Positions 1 to 10,628 of a stretch of 22,500 bases of DNA are shown here, piece after piece. Made by a program: the position numbers and the translations under genes. The stretch is from contig RPFO01001775.1 in NCBI GenBank assembly GCA_009746045.1, positions 1 to 22,500 on the forward strand, written 5' to 3'. How positions within the stretch are numbered: the first letter of the stretch is position 1; each line of letters starts with the position of its first letter. Under the pieces are notes generated by a model. The model made no database searches. It had not been told where the DNA came from and was given only the letters and a program-made list of their open reading frames with translations. The DNA is from Mesostigma viride (Eukaryota > Streptophyta > Mesostigmatophyceae > Mesostigmatales > Mesostigmataceae).

Positions 1-2509
1 GCCTCCCCGCGGGAGAGGCGCTCAATGCCAGCAGCAACGGCCGCACGTGGAGGGGGCAGCGTGCATAGTACTCGGAGAGGATCGTCCTGTACCCAGGAGC
101 ACGGACACCAGGAGCAACCATAAGGAGAGCATGGGCGGGGAAACTATCTAGTGGCAGCATGCAGAAGCTAATGTTGCCAGGTGTTAGCATACATTGCAGT
201 CTCGCACAGATGGAGGAGTTGCGAGATTCTCCCGAGTCTCTGCGTCACGGATGGGGAGTTTACCGCGAAAGCATGGTGAAAACATCTTGATGGACCCCCC
301 AGCCATAATTAACATATAGCCATTTACACCACGGTGTACGTTACTAGGCTAAGAATATTCAGAAGCTTACTGGCATGTATACACTGAGTTCCCTAATAAA
401 GTATGGCGCCCTTATATGTAGCCATGGACCTACAATGTACCAAAGCTTACTGGCATGTATACACTGAGTTCCCTAGTAAAGCTGCCCTGATATGTAGCCA
501 TGGACCTACAATGTACTAAAGCTGCTGTACTAGCACTACACTAACATTCGGCCATGTAACCGCGTGCGGAGGCTTGACTATGACAGCGCCACACCGACAT
601 GCTCGTGCAGCGCCACACCGACATGCTCGTGTAGCAGCATGGTTGCATACGACTAGAGAAGCATTTCAGCATTTCAGCATACTACTATCACAGCTGCCTT
701 TGAAAGGCAATGAGAGAAGGGGGGGGGTCCCATACCACCTTCTTGCTGTGCATCAAACAGGTATGAAAGGTACCTACTCAAAAAGGTTGTGACTCTCCCA
801 ATGGAGGCGCGTGAAAGAATGAATAGCAGCATATTTACATGTACGGGTGCGCCCCGCTCGCGTGATGCGCCTCATCAAACACCACCACACTGACATCATG
901 CAGGCACAGCCGCCCCTCCGCCAGAACGTTCAGCAGCAACCCCGCGGTGGCTACCAGGACCTCACGCTCCCTCATCTGCCGATCCATGGCCTCTCTCGAC
1001 AGCATCATCTCGCCACACAGCGCCGCCACCTGGAGGCCCGTCTGCTCCCGCAGGTAATCCCCCTGCAGGGTGGTTGCAGAGAGCCCCCCCGGGCGGACCA
1101 CGATGGCAGCGCCGGGCCATGCAAGGGAGTAGTCATGCAAGGTAGTCGTCATGCAAGGAAGTCGTCATGCAACGAAGCAGTTATGCAAGGAAGTCGTCAT
1201 GCAAGGAGGTCATCGTGCAAGGAAGTCATCATGCAAGAAAATCGTAGTGCAACGTGGTCTCCTCATGGTAGCACAGTAACATCTCTTTATGAACGTTTCC
1301 CTCAGACGGTTTCCTGTAACGGCTTCCCTACGGTATCTCAGTGGCCACACGGTCGTCTCACGCGAATCCTGCAGCACCTCCCCCTCCTGCACCCCTTCCT
1401 CTCTCGTGCAGTATTCGCAAAGAATATTCAATATGGTATCGTACAATAAGCACAACTGAGAGATCCAGTGGCAAGGCATGCACGAGGGAATCGCCATTCT
1501 CCAATACCCCCACCTGCTGGTACAGCAGGGGCACGCGGTGCACCACGAACACCGCCTTCTTGTGCGGGTTCAGCTGGTGCATGCGTTTGACCAGCATGGT
1601 GGCCACCAGGGTCTTGCCGGCCCCGGTGGGCAGGAATATCACCATGTTGCGCTGCAAGGCTTGCAACAAGAGCTCGATTTGGTACCCGCGGGGCTTGCAT
1701 TTTGATAAGCTGAGGACGTCCAGCGGGGGGCCGTTAGAGTCCAGGATAATCGGCGATGGCAGTGCGCGGGGGGACGTGCGCTGCTGGTCAAATCCGCCCG
1801 AGGTTCACCATAGAAATTGGAGGGGTCGCGCCGCTGAATGTGGGGGTATTTGTCCATGAGCTCGCCCCGCTTTTCCTTGCAGTCGATGGGTGAACTTCCG
1901 TTTAGCACGACGCTGCGAGCCAAAGGGGGAAACGGCGGACACGAGGCAATCCTGTCAACAGTTACTCCTGACAACGGCAATCCTGGCATGCAACGTTGTT
2001 GACGTGCAGGATGCCAGAGGAAGTAATGGCAGGCAGCGCACGCCGGTGCGCCCTTGCTCGGTGTTGCTCCCGGCATAGGCGTGATTGGCATGTCATACGG
2101 CAAAGTTGTTACACACGCTTTTAAAGCAAACGGGTGAGATGATGCGAAAGAGCTTACCCTTTTAAGTCAAAGCATATTACGGGTCTATCATCGAGCCCGA
2201 CATGACACTCGTTGCCCATGTCGCAACGACTTGACGCGCACAAGACCTTGTGTGGTGACCACAAGCGGCGCTTCTCATTTGGGTGAGGAACTAGTTTAAT
2301 TCGGCTCGCGAGCTCTGTTACAAGGTTGTTTTCTGAGTCCTTCGCCAGCTCAGGTTTTATAATAATATGAAATCCTTCGTGAGGCGCCTTCGTAAAGAAA
2401 CACAGCATGTTATGGGGAATAATTGTCCTATGGCTGCAACGACACCGTAAATATTGGTCACGGGCAGCCATGTCACTGTGCCAGTCATTAAACACTTCTT
2501 TCTGGATAA
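1..2509 (-). CDS. RIG-I/Dicer-class DExH RNA helicase with an upstream RIG-I CTD-like domain, partial
   Basis: Likely an ATP-dependent double-stranded-RNA helicase of the RIG-I/Dicer group. Proposed exons in coding order are about 2509-2158, 1912-1514, 1062-839 and 86-1 (continuing off the window). Phases agree at 2158/1912 (2+1), 1514/1062 (0/0) and 839/86 (2+1). Helicase motifs seen: PTGAGKT (Walker A), VVHRVPLLYQQ (Ia), VFDEAHHASGAHPY (II) and LALSASP (III, SAS). The DExHH...HPY form is typical of RIG-I and Dicer rather than other DEAD proteins. The first two exons carry an RCRC pair, PHP, a C-x4-C pair (LCASSRC), and RPVICFDLKG running across the junction into VVLNG; together these resemble the RIG-I C-terminal RNA-binding domain. 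The exon at 1912-1514 needs a frame change at a six-G run (1768-1773). The first exon's 5' end is uncertain (acceptor TTTGTTATCCAG, or one 32 bases upstream). No RNase III part is visible, so Dicer versus RIG-I-like receptor cannot be decided here. Confidence 0.72.
363..521. repeat. 80-bp tandem duplication in helicase intron
   Basis: Two copies, starting at 363 and 443, begin AAGCTTACTGGCATGTATAC and end near ACAATGTACT, with a few substitutions and a 2-base length difference. They lie inside the 87-838 intron of the helicase gene. No coding role is seen. Confidence 0.85.
584..631. repeat. 24-bp tandem duplication
   Basis: CAGCGCCACACCGACATGCT followed by CGTG occurs twice in a row, starting at 584 and 608. 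It lies in the same helicase intron. Confidence 0.85.
1118..1260. repeat. 16-bp tandem repeat, about nine units
   Basis: Units of the form CATGCAAGGAAGTCGT repeat every 16 bases from 1118, with substitutions increasing toward 1260. The array ends about 55 bases from the 3' splice site at 1063 of a helicase intron. Read in the gene's direction each unit contains GCATGACGAC, so the array is pyrimidine-containing and TGAC-bearing just upstream of the acceptor. Confidence 0.85.
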
Positions 2510-2824
2510 CAAATATCCAGCAATTCGCTGGGTTATCCAGCCGTAGGCAACAAAATTATTAATCGAACTCTAGGTCTGCGCGCTGTCAGCTGTGAACCCG
2601 AACGATGTACACCCGAACGAGTTGACCGATTCACAGGGGAATTCTAGATCGTACACTCCTCCACATCATTCCGAAAAGCCATTTTTCCACCCTGAAAATT
2701 ATTCTAGGATAGGCTAATGATTAGTTTGGCCTCAAATTTGGCATCAAGGTGCCTAATCAGATATCTTATGGTGGCATGTGGTCAAATAATTTTTTGGGAG
2801 TACGTCGGCAGCATGGTAACATGG

Positions 2825-3860
2825 TGACATTTGCTAGCATAAAAATACTGTATTTTCAGCATTTTCTGGCATGTATGCATATATAATGACATCAATTGAA
2901 CTCAGTTGGGCCTGGAACTTTGCACATGTTATAAAAACATCCCATTCAGCATGCCCACAAAGTTTCAGGCTGGTTGGATCACAAAATGGTGACAGATGCT
3001 AGCATGAATACCCCCCAAATGCAGTTTTTCAGGGTTTTCCAAGGGTTTCATCACACACATGCATATATAATGACACCAAATGAACTCAGTTGGGCGTGGA
3101 ACTTTGCATATGTTCTAAACACATCCCATGCAGCATGCCCACAAAGTTTCAGGCTGGTTGGATGACAAATTGGTGACAGATGCTAGCATGAATACCCCCC
3201 AAATGCAGTTTTTCAGGGTTTTCCAAGGGTTTCATCACACACATGCATATATAATGACACCAAATGAACTCAGTTGGACCTGGGACTTGGCACATGTTCA
3301 AAACACATCCCATGCAGCATGCTCACAAAGTTTCAGGCTGGTTGGATCACAAAATGGTGACAGATGCTAGCATAAACACCACAAAAATGCAGTTTTTCAG
3401 GGTTTTCCAAGGGTTTCATCACACATATGCATATATATAATGACACCAAATGAACTCAGTTGGGCGTGGAACTTTGCATATGTTCTAAACACATCCCATG
3501 CAGCATGCCCACGAAGTTTCAGGCTGGTTGGATGACAAATTGGTGACAGATGCTAGCATAAACACCACAAAAATGCAGTTTTTCAGGGTTTTCCAAGGGT
3601 TTCATCACACATGTGCATATATAATGACATCAAATGAACTCGGTTGGACCTGGACCTTGGCACATGTTCGAAACACATCCCATGCAGCCTGCCCACAAAG
3701 CTTCAGGCTGGTTGGATAGCAAATTGGTGACAAATGCTAGCATAAATACCACAGAAAAAGCAGCTTTCTATTGTTCTTCCAAGGATTTCATGGCAATCAT
3801 TCCACCTTGGTGTACAGAAGGTTCCAAACAACACATCATTACATTATGCATCATATTTAC
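2825..3860. repeat. 184-bp satellite array, about six units
   Basis: The anchor TGACAGATGCTAGCAT recurs with its GACA at 2825, 2991, 3175, 3359, 3545 and 3729, giving periods of 166, 184, 184, 186 and 184. Units share the blocks GCAGTTTTTCAGGGTTTTCC, CATGCATATATAATGACA and TTTCAGGCTGGTTGGAT. The first unit is shorter and the last is degraded and runs into the GCAC repeat. Short open frames here restart every unit because 184 is not divisible by three, so this is not a gene. Confidence 0.93.
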
Positions 3861-3883
3861 AATGCAGGAAGGCATACTTGGGG

Positions 3884-3950
<67 letters not shown>
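3884..3950. repeat. (GCAC)n microsatellite, about 17 units
   Basis: A pure GCAC tetranucleotide tract joins the end of the 184-bp satellite to the long CCCT array. It is alternating purine-pyrimidine in part and could adopt Z-DNA; that is inference. Confidence 0.95.
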
Positions 3951-3956
3951 GTCATA

Positions 3957-5757
3957 CCCTCCCTCCCTCCTCCCTCCCTCTCCCCCTCCCTCCCTCCCTC
4001 CCTCCCTCCCTCCCCCCCCCCCTCCCTCCCTCCCTCCCTCCCTCCCTCCCTCCCTCCCTCCCTCCCTCCCTCCCCGATCCCTCCCTCCCTCCCTCCCTCC
4101 CTCCCTCCCTCCCTCCCTCCCTCCCTCCCTCCCTCCCTCCTCCTCCCTCCCTCCCTCCCTCCCTCCCTCCCTCCCTCCTCCTCCCTCCCTCCCTCCCTCC
4201 CTCCCTCCTCCCTCCCTCCCTCCCCCCTCCCTCCCTCCCTCCTCCCTCCCTCCCTCCCTCCCTCCCTCCCCCCTCCCTCCCTCCCTCCTCCCTCCCTCCC
4301 TCCTCCCTCCCTCCCTCCCTCCCTCCCTCCCTCCCTCCTCCCTCCCTCCCTCCCTCCCTCCTCCCTCCCTCCCCCTCCCTCCCTCCCTCCCTCCCTCCCT
4401 CCCTCCCTCCTCCCCCTCCCTCCTCCCTCCCTCCCTCCCTCCCTCCCTCCCTCCCTCCTCCCTCCCTCCCTCCCTCCCTCCCTCCCTCCCTCCCTCCCTC
4501 CCTCCCTCCCTCCTCCCTCCCTCCCTCCCTCCTCCCTCCCTCCCTCCCTCCCTCCTCCCTCCCTCCCTCCCTCCCTCCCTCCCTCCCTCCCTCCCTCCCT
4601 CCTCCCTCCTCCCTCCCTCCCTCCCTCCCTCCCTCCCTCCCTCTCCTCCCTCCCTCCCTCCCTCCCTCCCCCTCCCTCCCTCCCTCCCTCCCTCCCTCCT
4701 CCCTCCCTCCTCCCTCCCTCCTCCCTCCCTCCCTCCTCCCCCTCCCCCCCCCTCCCTCCCTCCCTCCCTCCCTCCCTCCCTCCTCCCTCCCTCCTCCCTC
4801 CTCCCTCCCTCCCTCCCTCCCTCCCTCCCTCCCTCCCTCCTCCCTCCCTCCCTCCCTCCTCCCTCCCTCCTCCTCCCTCCCTCCTCCCTCCCTCCCTCCC
4901 TCCCTCCCTCCCTCCCCCTCCCTCCCTCCCTCCCTCCCTCCCTCCCTCCCTCCCTCCCTCCCCCCCCTCCCTCCCTCCCTCCTCCCTCCCTCCCTCCCCC
5001 CTCCCTCCCTCCCTCCCTCCCCCCCCCCTCCCTCCCTCCCTCCCTCCCTCCCTCCCTCTCCCTCCCTCCTCCTCCTCCTCCCTCCCTCCCTCCCTCCTCT
5101 CCTCCTCCCTCCCTCCCTCCCTCCCTCCCTCCCTCCCTCCCTCCCTCCCTCCCTCCCTCCCTCCCTCCCTCCCTCCCTCCCTCCCTCCCTCCCTCCCTCC
5201 CTCCCTCCCTCCCTCCCTCCCTCCCTCCCTCCCTCCCTCCCTCCTCCCTCCCTCCCTCTCCCTCCCTCCCTCCCTCCCTCCCTCCCTCCTCCTCCTCCCT
5301 CCCCCCTCCCTCCCTCCCCTCCCTCCCTCCCTCCCTCCCTCCCTCCCTCCCTCCCTCCCTCCCTCCCTCCCTCCCTCCCTCCCTCCCTCCTCCTCCCTCC
5401 CTCCCTCCTCCCTCCCTCCCCTCCCTCCCTCCCTCCCTCCCTCCCCTCCCTCCCTCCCGTCTCCTCCCTCCCTCCCCTCCCCCTCCCTCCCTCCCTCCTC
5501 CCTCCTCCCTCCCTCCCTCCCTCCCTCCTCCCTCCCTCCCTCCCTCCCTCCCTCCCTCCCTCCCTCCTCCCTCCCTCCCTCCCTCCCTCCCTCCCTCCCT
5601 CTCCCTCCCTCCCTCCCTCCCTCCCTCCCTCCCTCCCTCCCTCCCTCCCTCCTCCCTCCCTCCCTCCCTCCCTCCCTCCCTCCCTCCCTCCCTCCCTCCC
5701 TCCCTCCCTCCTCCCTCCCTCCCTCCCCCACTCCCTCCCTCCCTCCCCCCCTCCCTC
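3957..5757. repeat. 1.8-kb (CCCT)n polypyrimidine array
   Basis: About 1,800 bases of C and T only on the plus strand, apart from a single GAT at 4076-4078 and a few isolated G or A bases near 5459 and 5730. The unit is CCCT with frequent CCT slips and C-runs up to about nine. The minus strand is (GGGA)n, a dense run of G3 tracts that can form G-quadruplexes. Long proline/serine/leucine or glycine/arginine/glutamate frames across it are artefacts of the repeat. The 3' end grades into ATTCATTC and ATGCATGC near 5760-5785. Confidence 0.97.
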
Positions 5758-5759
5758 AT

Positions 5760-7019
5760 TCATACACCCGTTCATTCATGCATGCAGCCGCTCATCATTA
5801 ACACGCCTCCGTTGGGAAACTCACGGGGTATGAACTATGAAACGGGCGGTAAGAAAGGAAGAAGGAGCCGCCTCCCCAACATGCCGCCCGGCAAAGGCAG
5901 CGATGGGCCGTCCAGGAGGGAAACACTGCGCTTTGCCTTGTACGCCGGGGTGCGCAGGCGACGTGCGGGCACTGTCGCGTGTAAATTTGCCTGCCCGCCC
6001 CAGTCCTTCTCGGAACGCCTCCCCAGAGCATGCCGTCATGGTAAGAGCTCTTTTCGCCCGTCGCCGGAAGCTTAAACCACAAGAATACGCCGGTTAATGA
6101 CCAGAAAATGGGGGGTTGTCGACGTTGTAAACCAGTAGCTGTGGTTTTTCCCGCACCCCGAGCACACTCCGGACGGGGCCAGCAAGCCCCGCCCGCAGGA
6201 TACACACCGGGCGATGTTGCTGCGCCCAAGGGAAGTCATATAGCTGCAAGAAAAGACGTAAAAGCGATTAAAAGCACGACATGCAGTGGTGCCCCTGTCA
6301 GCGCTCCTATAATTCTCACTTTTTCGCGGAAGGGGCGTAAAAATCGGAAACGCAAAATTAAGGGAAATCCATCGCTGGGTTTCTTTGAAATGATGTTAGG
6401 AACTGGTAGAATGTGTTCATGACCGCCGAGAGCATGTTTTTCCTGTCTGTGTCTTACCTTGCACACACACGGGTCGGGCCGGTTGGTGTGCAAAACGCCC
6501 GCCTGCTGCCCACGTGCCCTCTCTGCAGAAAAAAAAGAAACTGTTTTTCAGGTTTTTTAATCTACGATACTTTTCCTTATGTAATCAACGTCCGAACAAG
6601 CGAAATAACGTCCAAAATGGTTGCGTAATCAGCTCGCAATAAATTTTCGCGTCACCATAGCCGTGCACACCGAATTTCAGTCAACATTGCACGCGCGCAC
6701 CGAATTTCGTCAACTTTCGCGCAGGAATTACCGGGGTGGTACCCACAACACCTTGAAATGGCCTTTTTTTTACATAAATTCTGGCCCATGGCAAGTTTAT
6801 GGTTGGATTGACCTAGGATTGGATCCCACGACTCCCCGGGATGTGTCTGGCTAGTGGTGGAGTAGTTGAGTCAAAATGTTAAGTTTACGTGGTATTCCCT
6901 GCTTAAGTTAACTCCAGATCCAAGGCCAAAGCTGGCCACCTAAACCACTTGCACTTGCATAGCAACAATAATTGATATCAGATTATGCTGTAACTTTGCA
7001 AGGGTGACGAATACGAGTT
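5760..7019. other. No gene recognised
   Basis: Mixed-composition sequence with short unrelated open frames in both directions, none resembling a protein family I know. The only structure noted is a short direct repeat, ACCGAATTTC followed by (A)GTCAAC, at 6669 and 6699. The core GCACCGAATTT appears again at 10704 in the leader of the ORF1 element. Confidence 0.6.
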
Positions 7020-7440
7020 GTTCTGACCTTGTACAAAGTTCTAGGGCATTCGGAGCCCTATTTAGTGACAAATGCTAGCAAAATAGTGCTAGCATTTGTC
7101 GTAAATGGCAATTTTTAATTAATATTAAATCCAAATAATGTCAGAATGACACCCAAACCTATTGTCATCATGCCAACACCTGACACAGGGTCCCCACAAT
7201 TCATGTGCAAAAATTCAGATCATACGGAGCCCAAAATGGTGACATTTGCCTGCATTTGTCACCATTTTGGCTCTTTTTTATCACAATTTTAACAACACTA
7301 ACCACCAAGACACTCCCCAAGCTAGGGCACATCATGTTAATTCTTTGCAGGCAACTCAAGAATGACTAGTACAAACAGCGTGCAAAACCTTGGGGCATGT
7401 GAATGCCTGAGTGGTGACCATAGCTAGCAGAATGTATAAT
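7020..7440. repeat. Divergent relative of the 184-bp satellite with two hairpins
   Basis: Three degenerate units spaced about 175 and 172 bases follow the pattern GTRCAAA...GGAGCCC...GTGAC...GCTAGC. They match the satellite's CACAAAGTTTC...AAAATGGTGACAGATGCTAGC block. Two units carry inverted copies of the motif. GACAAATGCTAGCA (7067-7080) faces TGCTAGCATTTGTC (7087-7100). An 18-base arm at 7227-7244 faces a 17-base arm at 7257-7273, with one unpaired C. Homology to the satellite is inferred from the shared motif and spacing. Confidence 0.7.
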
Positions 7441-7779
7441 GTAAGGTAGACATTGCCAGTATGCCACATTGCTGTGATGCGCAGTGCACGTCCATATATA
7501 CCCCATAACACCATACCTTTAAACTACTTGGCACATTGCAAAATGGGAAGGAAAGGTGGACAATACATGCCACGTCACTAGAACACAGCCATTTGGTTGC
7601 TACCAACACGCACCATGCGTGATATATACGTGTAATACATGTCAAGAACATGCCGAGCGAACATCAAGGTGAAGTGACACCCAGCCGCTGGCACATGTCA
7701 CCTGGCATCCACGTATGCTCACGTGATATGGTATTGGCATATCCCATGTCTCCATCTCTTGTGCTTTGTGGGCACCGAG
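7441..7779. other. No gene recognised
   Basis: About 340 bases between the divergent satellite and the CCCA-like tract. Only short chance open frames are seen and no repeat structure. Confidence 0.5.
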
Positions 7780-9000
7780 CCACCCATGCAGTAACCCACC
7801 CATGCAGCCACCTGGTCACCCACCCAATGAACTGCTTACACTCTTGCGCGCCCGTGCACCCAGCCACCCACACGTCCACCCACCTAGTGACCAAAGCCAG
7901 CCAGCCAGCCGTGCACGTGCTAACCCACCTTATTATATAACCACGCATGCACCTAGGCACCCAACCAGCTTAACCAACCCACTTGGACATTCACCCACCC
8001 AGCAAGGCACCTGCGCTTGCAACCCACACACCTATAATAGGTAATAAGGAAGCACTCACCCATCCAATGAGCCAACCACCCAACCACCCAACCACCTAAA
8101 CACCCAGCCAGCATGCCCCATATGCACCATCCGGCCACCCACCCTTGACCCACCCACCCACCCACCCACTCAACCACTCAGTGCCCCCCCACCCTTATAC
8201 CCACTGACCCACCCACACATGCACTTTCTCAGCCAGCCACCCCCCACCTCACCCCCAACCTGCACAGCCCTTCACCAGCGATATCAGGTGAGTCGGTCCC
8301 AACCATAAACCCACCCACGCATCCATATCTGTGCGCCCACCCGCCCATCTACCCGTCCCTTCGCCCACCGACCCACACCTAGTCATCTACACATCCACCA
8401 GCCACCAACCACCAATGGCCCATCCACCAACCCACCCACCCACACGCATCCCTAACCACCCAACCACTAACCCACCATCCTCAAACCCATGCAATTGTTT
8501 CACTCACACATCTAACTACCCACCCACTTAGGAGTCTCCAAAGCCTATCATCACGCAGACACCTGGCCATCTGCCTACAACCGATCACCCTAACACTCGT
8601 CTACCCATCATGACCAGCCACCCATCCACCCACCCTCTCCACCTGCCTGTGCTCCCAGCTACTCGGCCAGCCATTTACCAAGGCATCCACCTTTCAGCCA
8701 GCCACCTGCCATTGAACCCACCCATGTCTAGGAATCCCTTGAAGCATCTACAGCCTAAGCCTCCCACCCAAGACTTCCAGGGCAACTGAACAACCAACCA
8801 ACCAATCAACCAGCTACACAACTACCTAACCACCTAACCACTCAACAACCCGATCACCAAACCACCTAACCACCCAACACCCAAACCAGCCAGGCATGTG
8901 CCCGCCCATTTGCCCTCGCACGCCCGCACCATCAGGTCCCTCCATACACGCCCCGTTCACCTAGCCAGCCACACACCTAGCCAGCCACCTGCCCAACTCA
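7780..9000. repeat. Degenerate (CCCA)n/(CCAN)n tract
   Basis: The plus strand is dominated by C and A in a loose four-base rhythm: ACCCACCCACC, CCAACCAACC and CAGCCAGCCA blocks broken by many substitutions. It looks like an old tetranucleotide array that has decayed. Open frames rich in His/Pro/Thr or Trp/Val/Gly across it are by-products of the repeat. Confidence 0.8.
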
Positions 9001-10377
9001 CGCATGAAGTCAACGTTAGCCATGCATGGCCTCACGTTGCATCACTTGCATTGCATGGGTAGTTTGCATGAGGCAGCTTCCATCTCGTTGTCAGCAACTG
9101 AAAAGGCTCTTTCTTTACTTTAATGAATGAGCAACAACGTTGGAAACGTTATCCTATCCCTCTTTAAAACAGTCTTTAAATCAGAAAGACGAGGGCAAAT
9201 ATCTGGACAAGGTGGCAATAACCACTGCAAAATGCACTTGAGAACGTCTTATTAATCCAGCTCTCTACCCTTTGAGAAGCTGCCTTGCGTTAGCAGCGAT
9301 CCTGGGCCCTCTAGCTCGCTCACCTCGCTTAATCTGCGCTTCTTTATGGCTGCCGGGAGATGCGAAGCTTGAACCCAGCGTGTCGTGGCGAGGTCCTCTG
9401 CCCGGCCCATCACACCTCGAAACCGCATGCCGACTAATTAAAAACGATGCCCCCCTTTGCCTTTTGTATCGGGCGTCAAAAGAACGATAAACTCGCTTGG
9501 AAAACACTGTCGCAAAGAGCTTTCTACAGGCATTATAAGCAATTTTCGCAGTTTTTACCGCACTTATTGCACAGCCGGGAGACCATTAGGGACCTTTGCG
9601 CGGAATCTCGTGCACGCCATATGTCCTGCTGGCTTATTGCCGCAGGCTGGCAGTATAGGAAGGTCGGGCATAGCCTAAAGAGGTAATTATCTGACGATAA
9701 AGATATGCATTGCATGACGCAAGAAACAGACGGATTTCGCACCCCCCAGTTTATTCACGCAAATGCCGGAAAATTAAAAGCGAAACTCAAAAAACGAAAA
9801 CACTAACCTCTTCGGGAATATTATAACGAACAAGCTGAGCTATCGTGCCGGGTTTTTCGTTTCCTCCCGTATCCAGGACCGTGAGACACGTACCACCGAG
9901 AAATCTGGATTTCGCGAAAAAAATTGTGCGCTGCAAAAATAATATTTGTCCCGCTCAATGCCCTCGTCGCAATCACAGCGCATATCATTCCAAACTTATT
10001 CCATGGATTAATCGTGATGTAAGCTTCGTTTTGACACCTCAGGCGGCTGAAATGACGCAGGTTTCAGAACGCTAGCTGATGCTCGACCGCCATGGGTGTT
10101 TTCGTCGTTTTCGTCTCTCGCGGCGCGGGAAAAATCTAGATCTCGGACGAAATCCGGACAATAATTTATGTCAAAGTTTGGCGGGTTCGCGCTGCGCCGG
10201 ACTGATGTGGATGCGACGATGTGGACAACGAATCCAGTGCCAAGCTCGGAACGGCCGCAAAGGAGATCTGGCATCACAGGGTTCAGATGTGCGGGCCTAG
10301 GCATAGCATGACTAGGACCTAGATAGCTTATACCATCCATTCCATCCCATGTTCCCCTCCCACTGAGGACTTATGCT
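9001..10377. other. No gene recognised
   Basis: Mixed-composition sequence without long open frames, splice-supported exons, RNA genes or clear repeats. Short open frames at 9265-9742 and 9845-10340 in several directions show no family resemblance. Confidence 0.55.
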
Positions 10378-10429
10378 CACGTGACGCAGTCACGTGTCTA
10401 TTAATTAATTAATTAATTAATTAATTAAT
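10378..10429 (+). repeat. Hairpin followed by (TTAA)n tract
   Basis: CACGTGACGCAGTCACGTG (10378-10396) has 8-bp arms around GCA. It is followed within four bases by about 30 bases of ATTA repeat (10400-10429). Stem-loop plus simple repeat is the layout of the retroelement 3' ends further right, so this may be the 3' end of another element. It could also be an expanded internal tract of the copy that starts at 10430. Confidence 0.5.
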
Positions 10430-10628
10430 GCCTAGGCAGAGAGACGCTCTCTGTTGAGAAGCCATGCCCTAGCTCTTGTATAGCCATGATGATCTTCCTC
10501 CCCCGTGCCGGGATCCCCTTAGTTGGGTTGAACCCGAGGCAGCATGGTGGTGCCGGTGCCCTTGAGGCACCTAGAGCAAGTGTTGTTTACATTCCACTCT
10601 TGCAGGAAGAAGCCCAGAATGTATTAAA
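10430..10628 (+). mobile_element. Older retroelement 3'-end copy (host of the ORF1 element), left part
   Basis: It matches the 3' region of the ORF1 element at 14600-14800 and the insertion at 15285-15490: a CAGAGAG-ACG-CTCTCTG hairpin (10437-10453), CCTAGCTCTTGTATAGCC, ATGATGATCTTCCTCCC, a GGTGCC-CTTGA-GGCACC hairpin (10555-10571) and AGAATGTATTAAA. Similarity stops abruptly at 10628, where the ORF1 element begins. The remainder of this copy resumes at 14900. Confidence 0.85.

Noticed and set aside
847-1449. 200-residue plus-strand frame
   Set aside because: It is the antisense shadow of the helicase exon at 839-1062 plus the 16-bp repeat.
2974-3719. Repeated 60-80 residue plus-strand frames (…FFRVFQGFHHTHAYIMT…)
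   Set aside because: They restart in every 184-bp satellite unit; the period is not a multiple of three and no start context or domain is seen.
3957-5757. CRISPR-like or centromeric array
   Set aside because: There is no repeat-spacer structure, only a simple-sequence tract. Centromere identity cannot be judged from one window.
3634-6075. Very long Pro/Ser/Leu, Gly/Arg/Glu and similar open frames on both strands
   Set aside because: They are produced in all frames by the CCCT repeat, which has no stop codons; no non-repeat domain is attached.
6811-6830. B-box-like GGATTGGATCC suggesting a tRNA or SINE
   Set aside because: No A box at suitable distance, no pairing acceptor stem and no T-run terminator.
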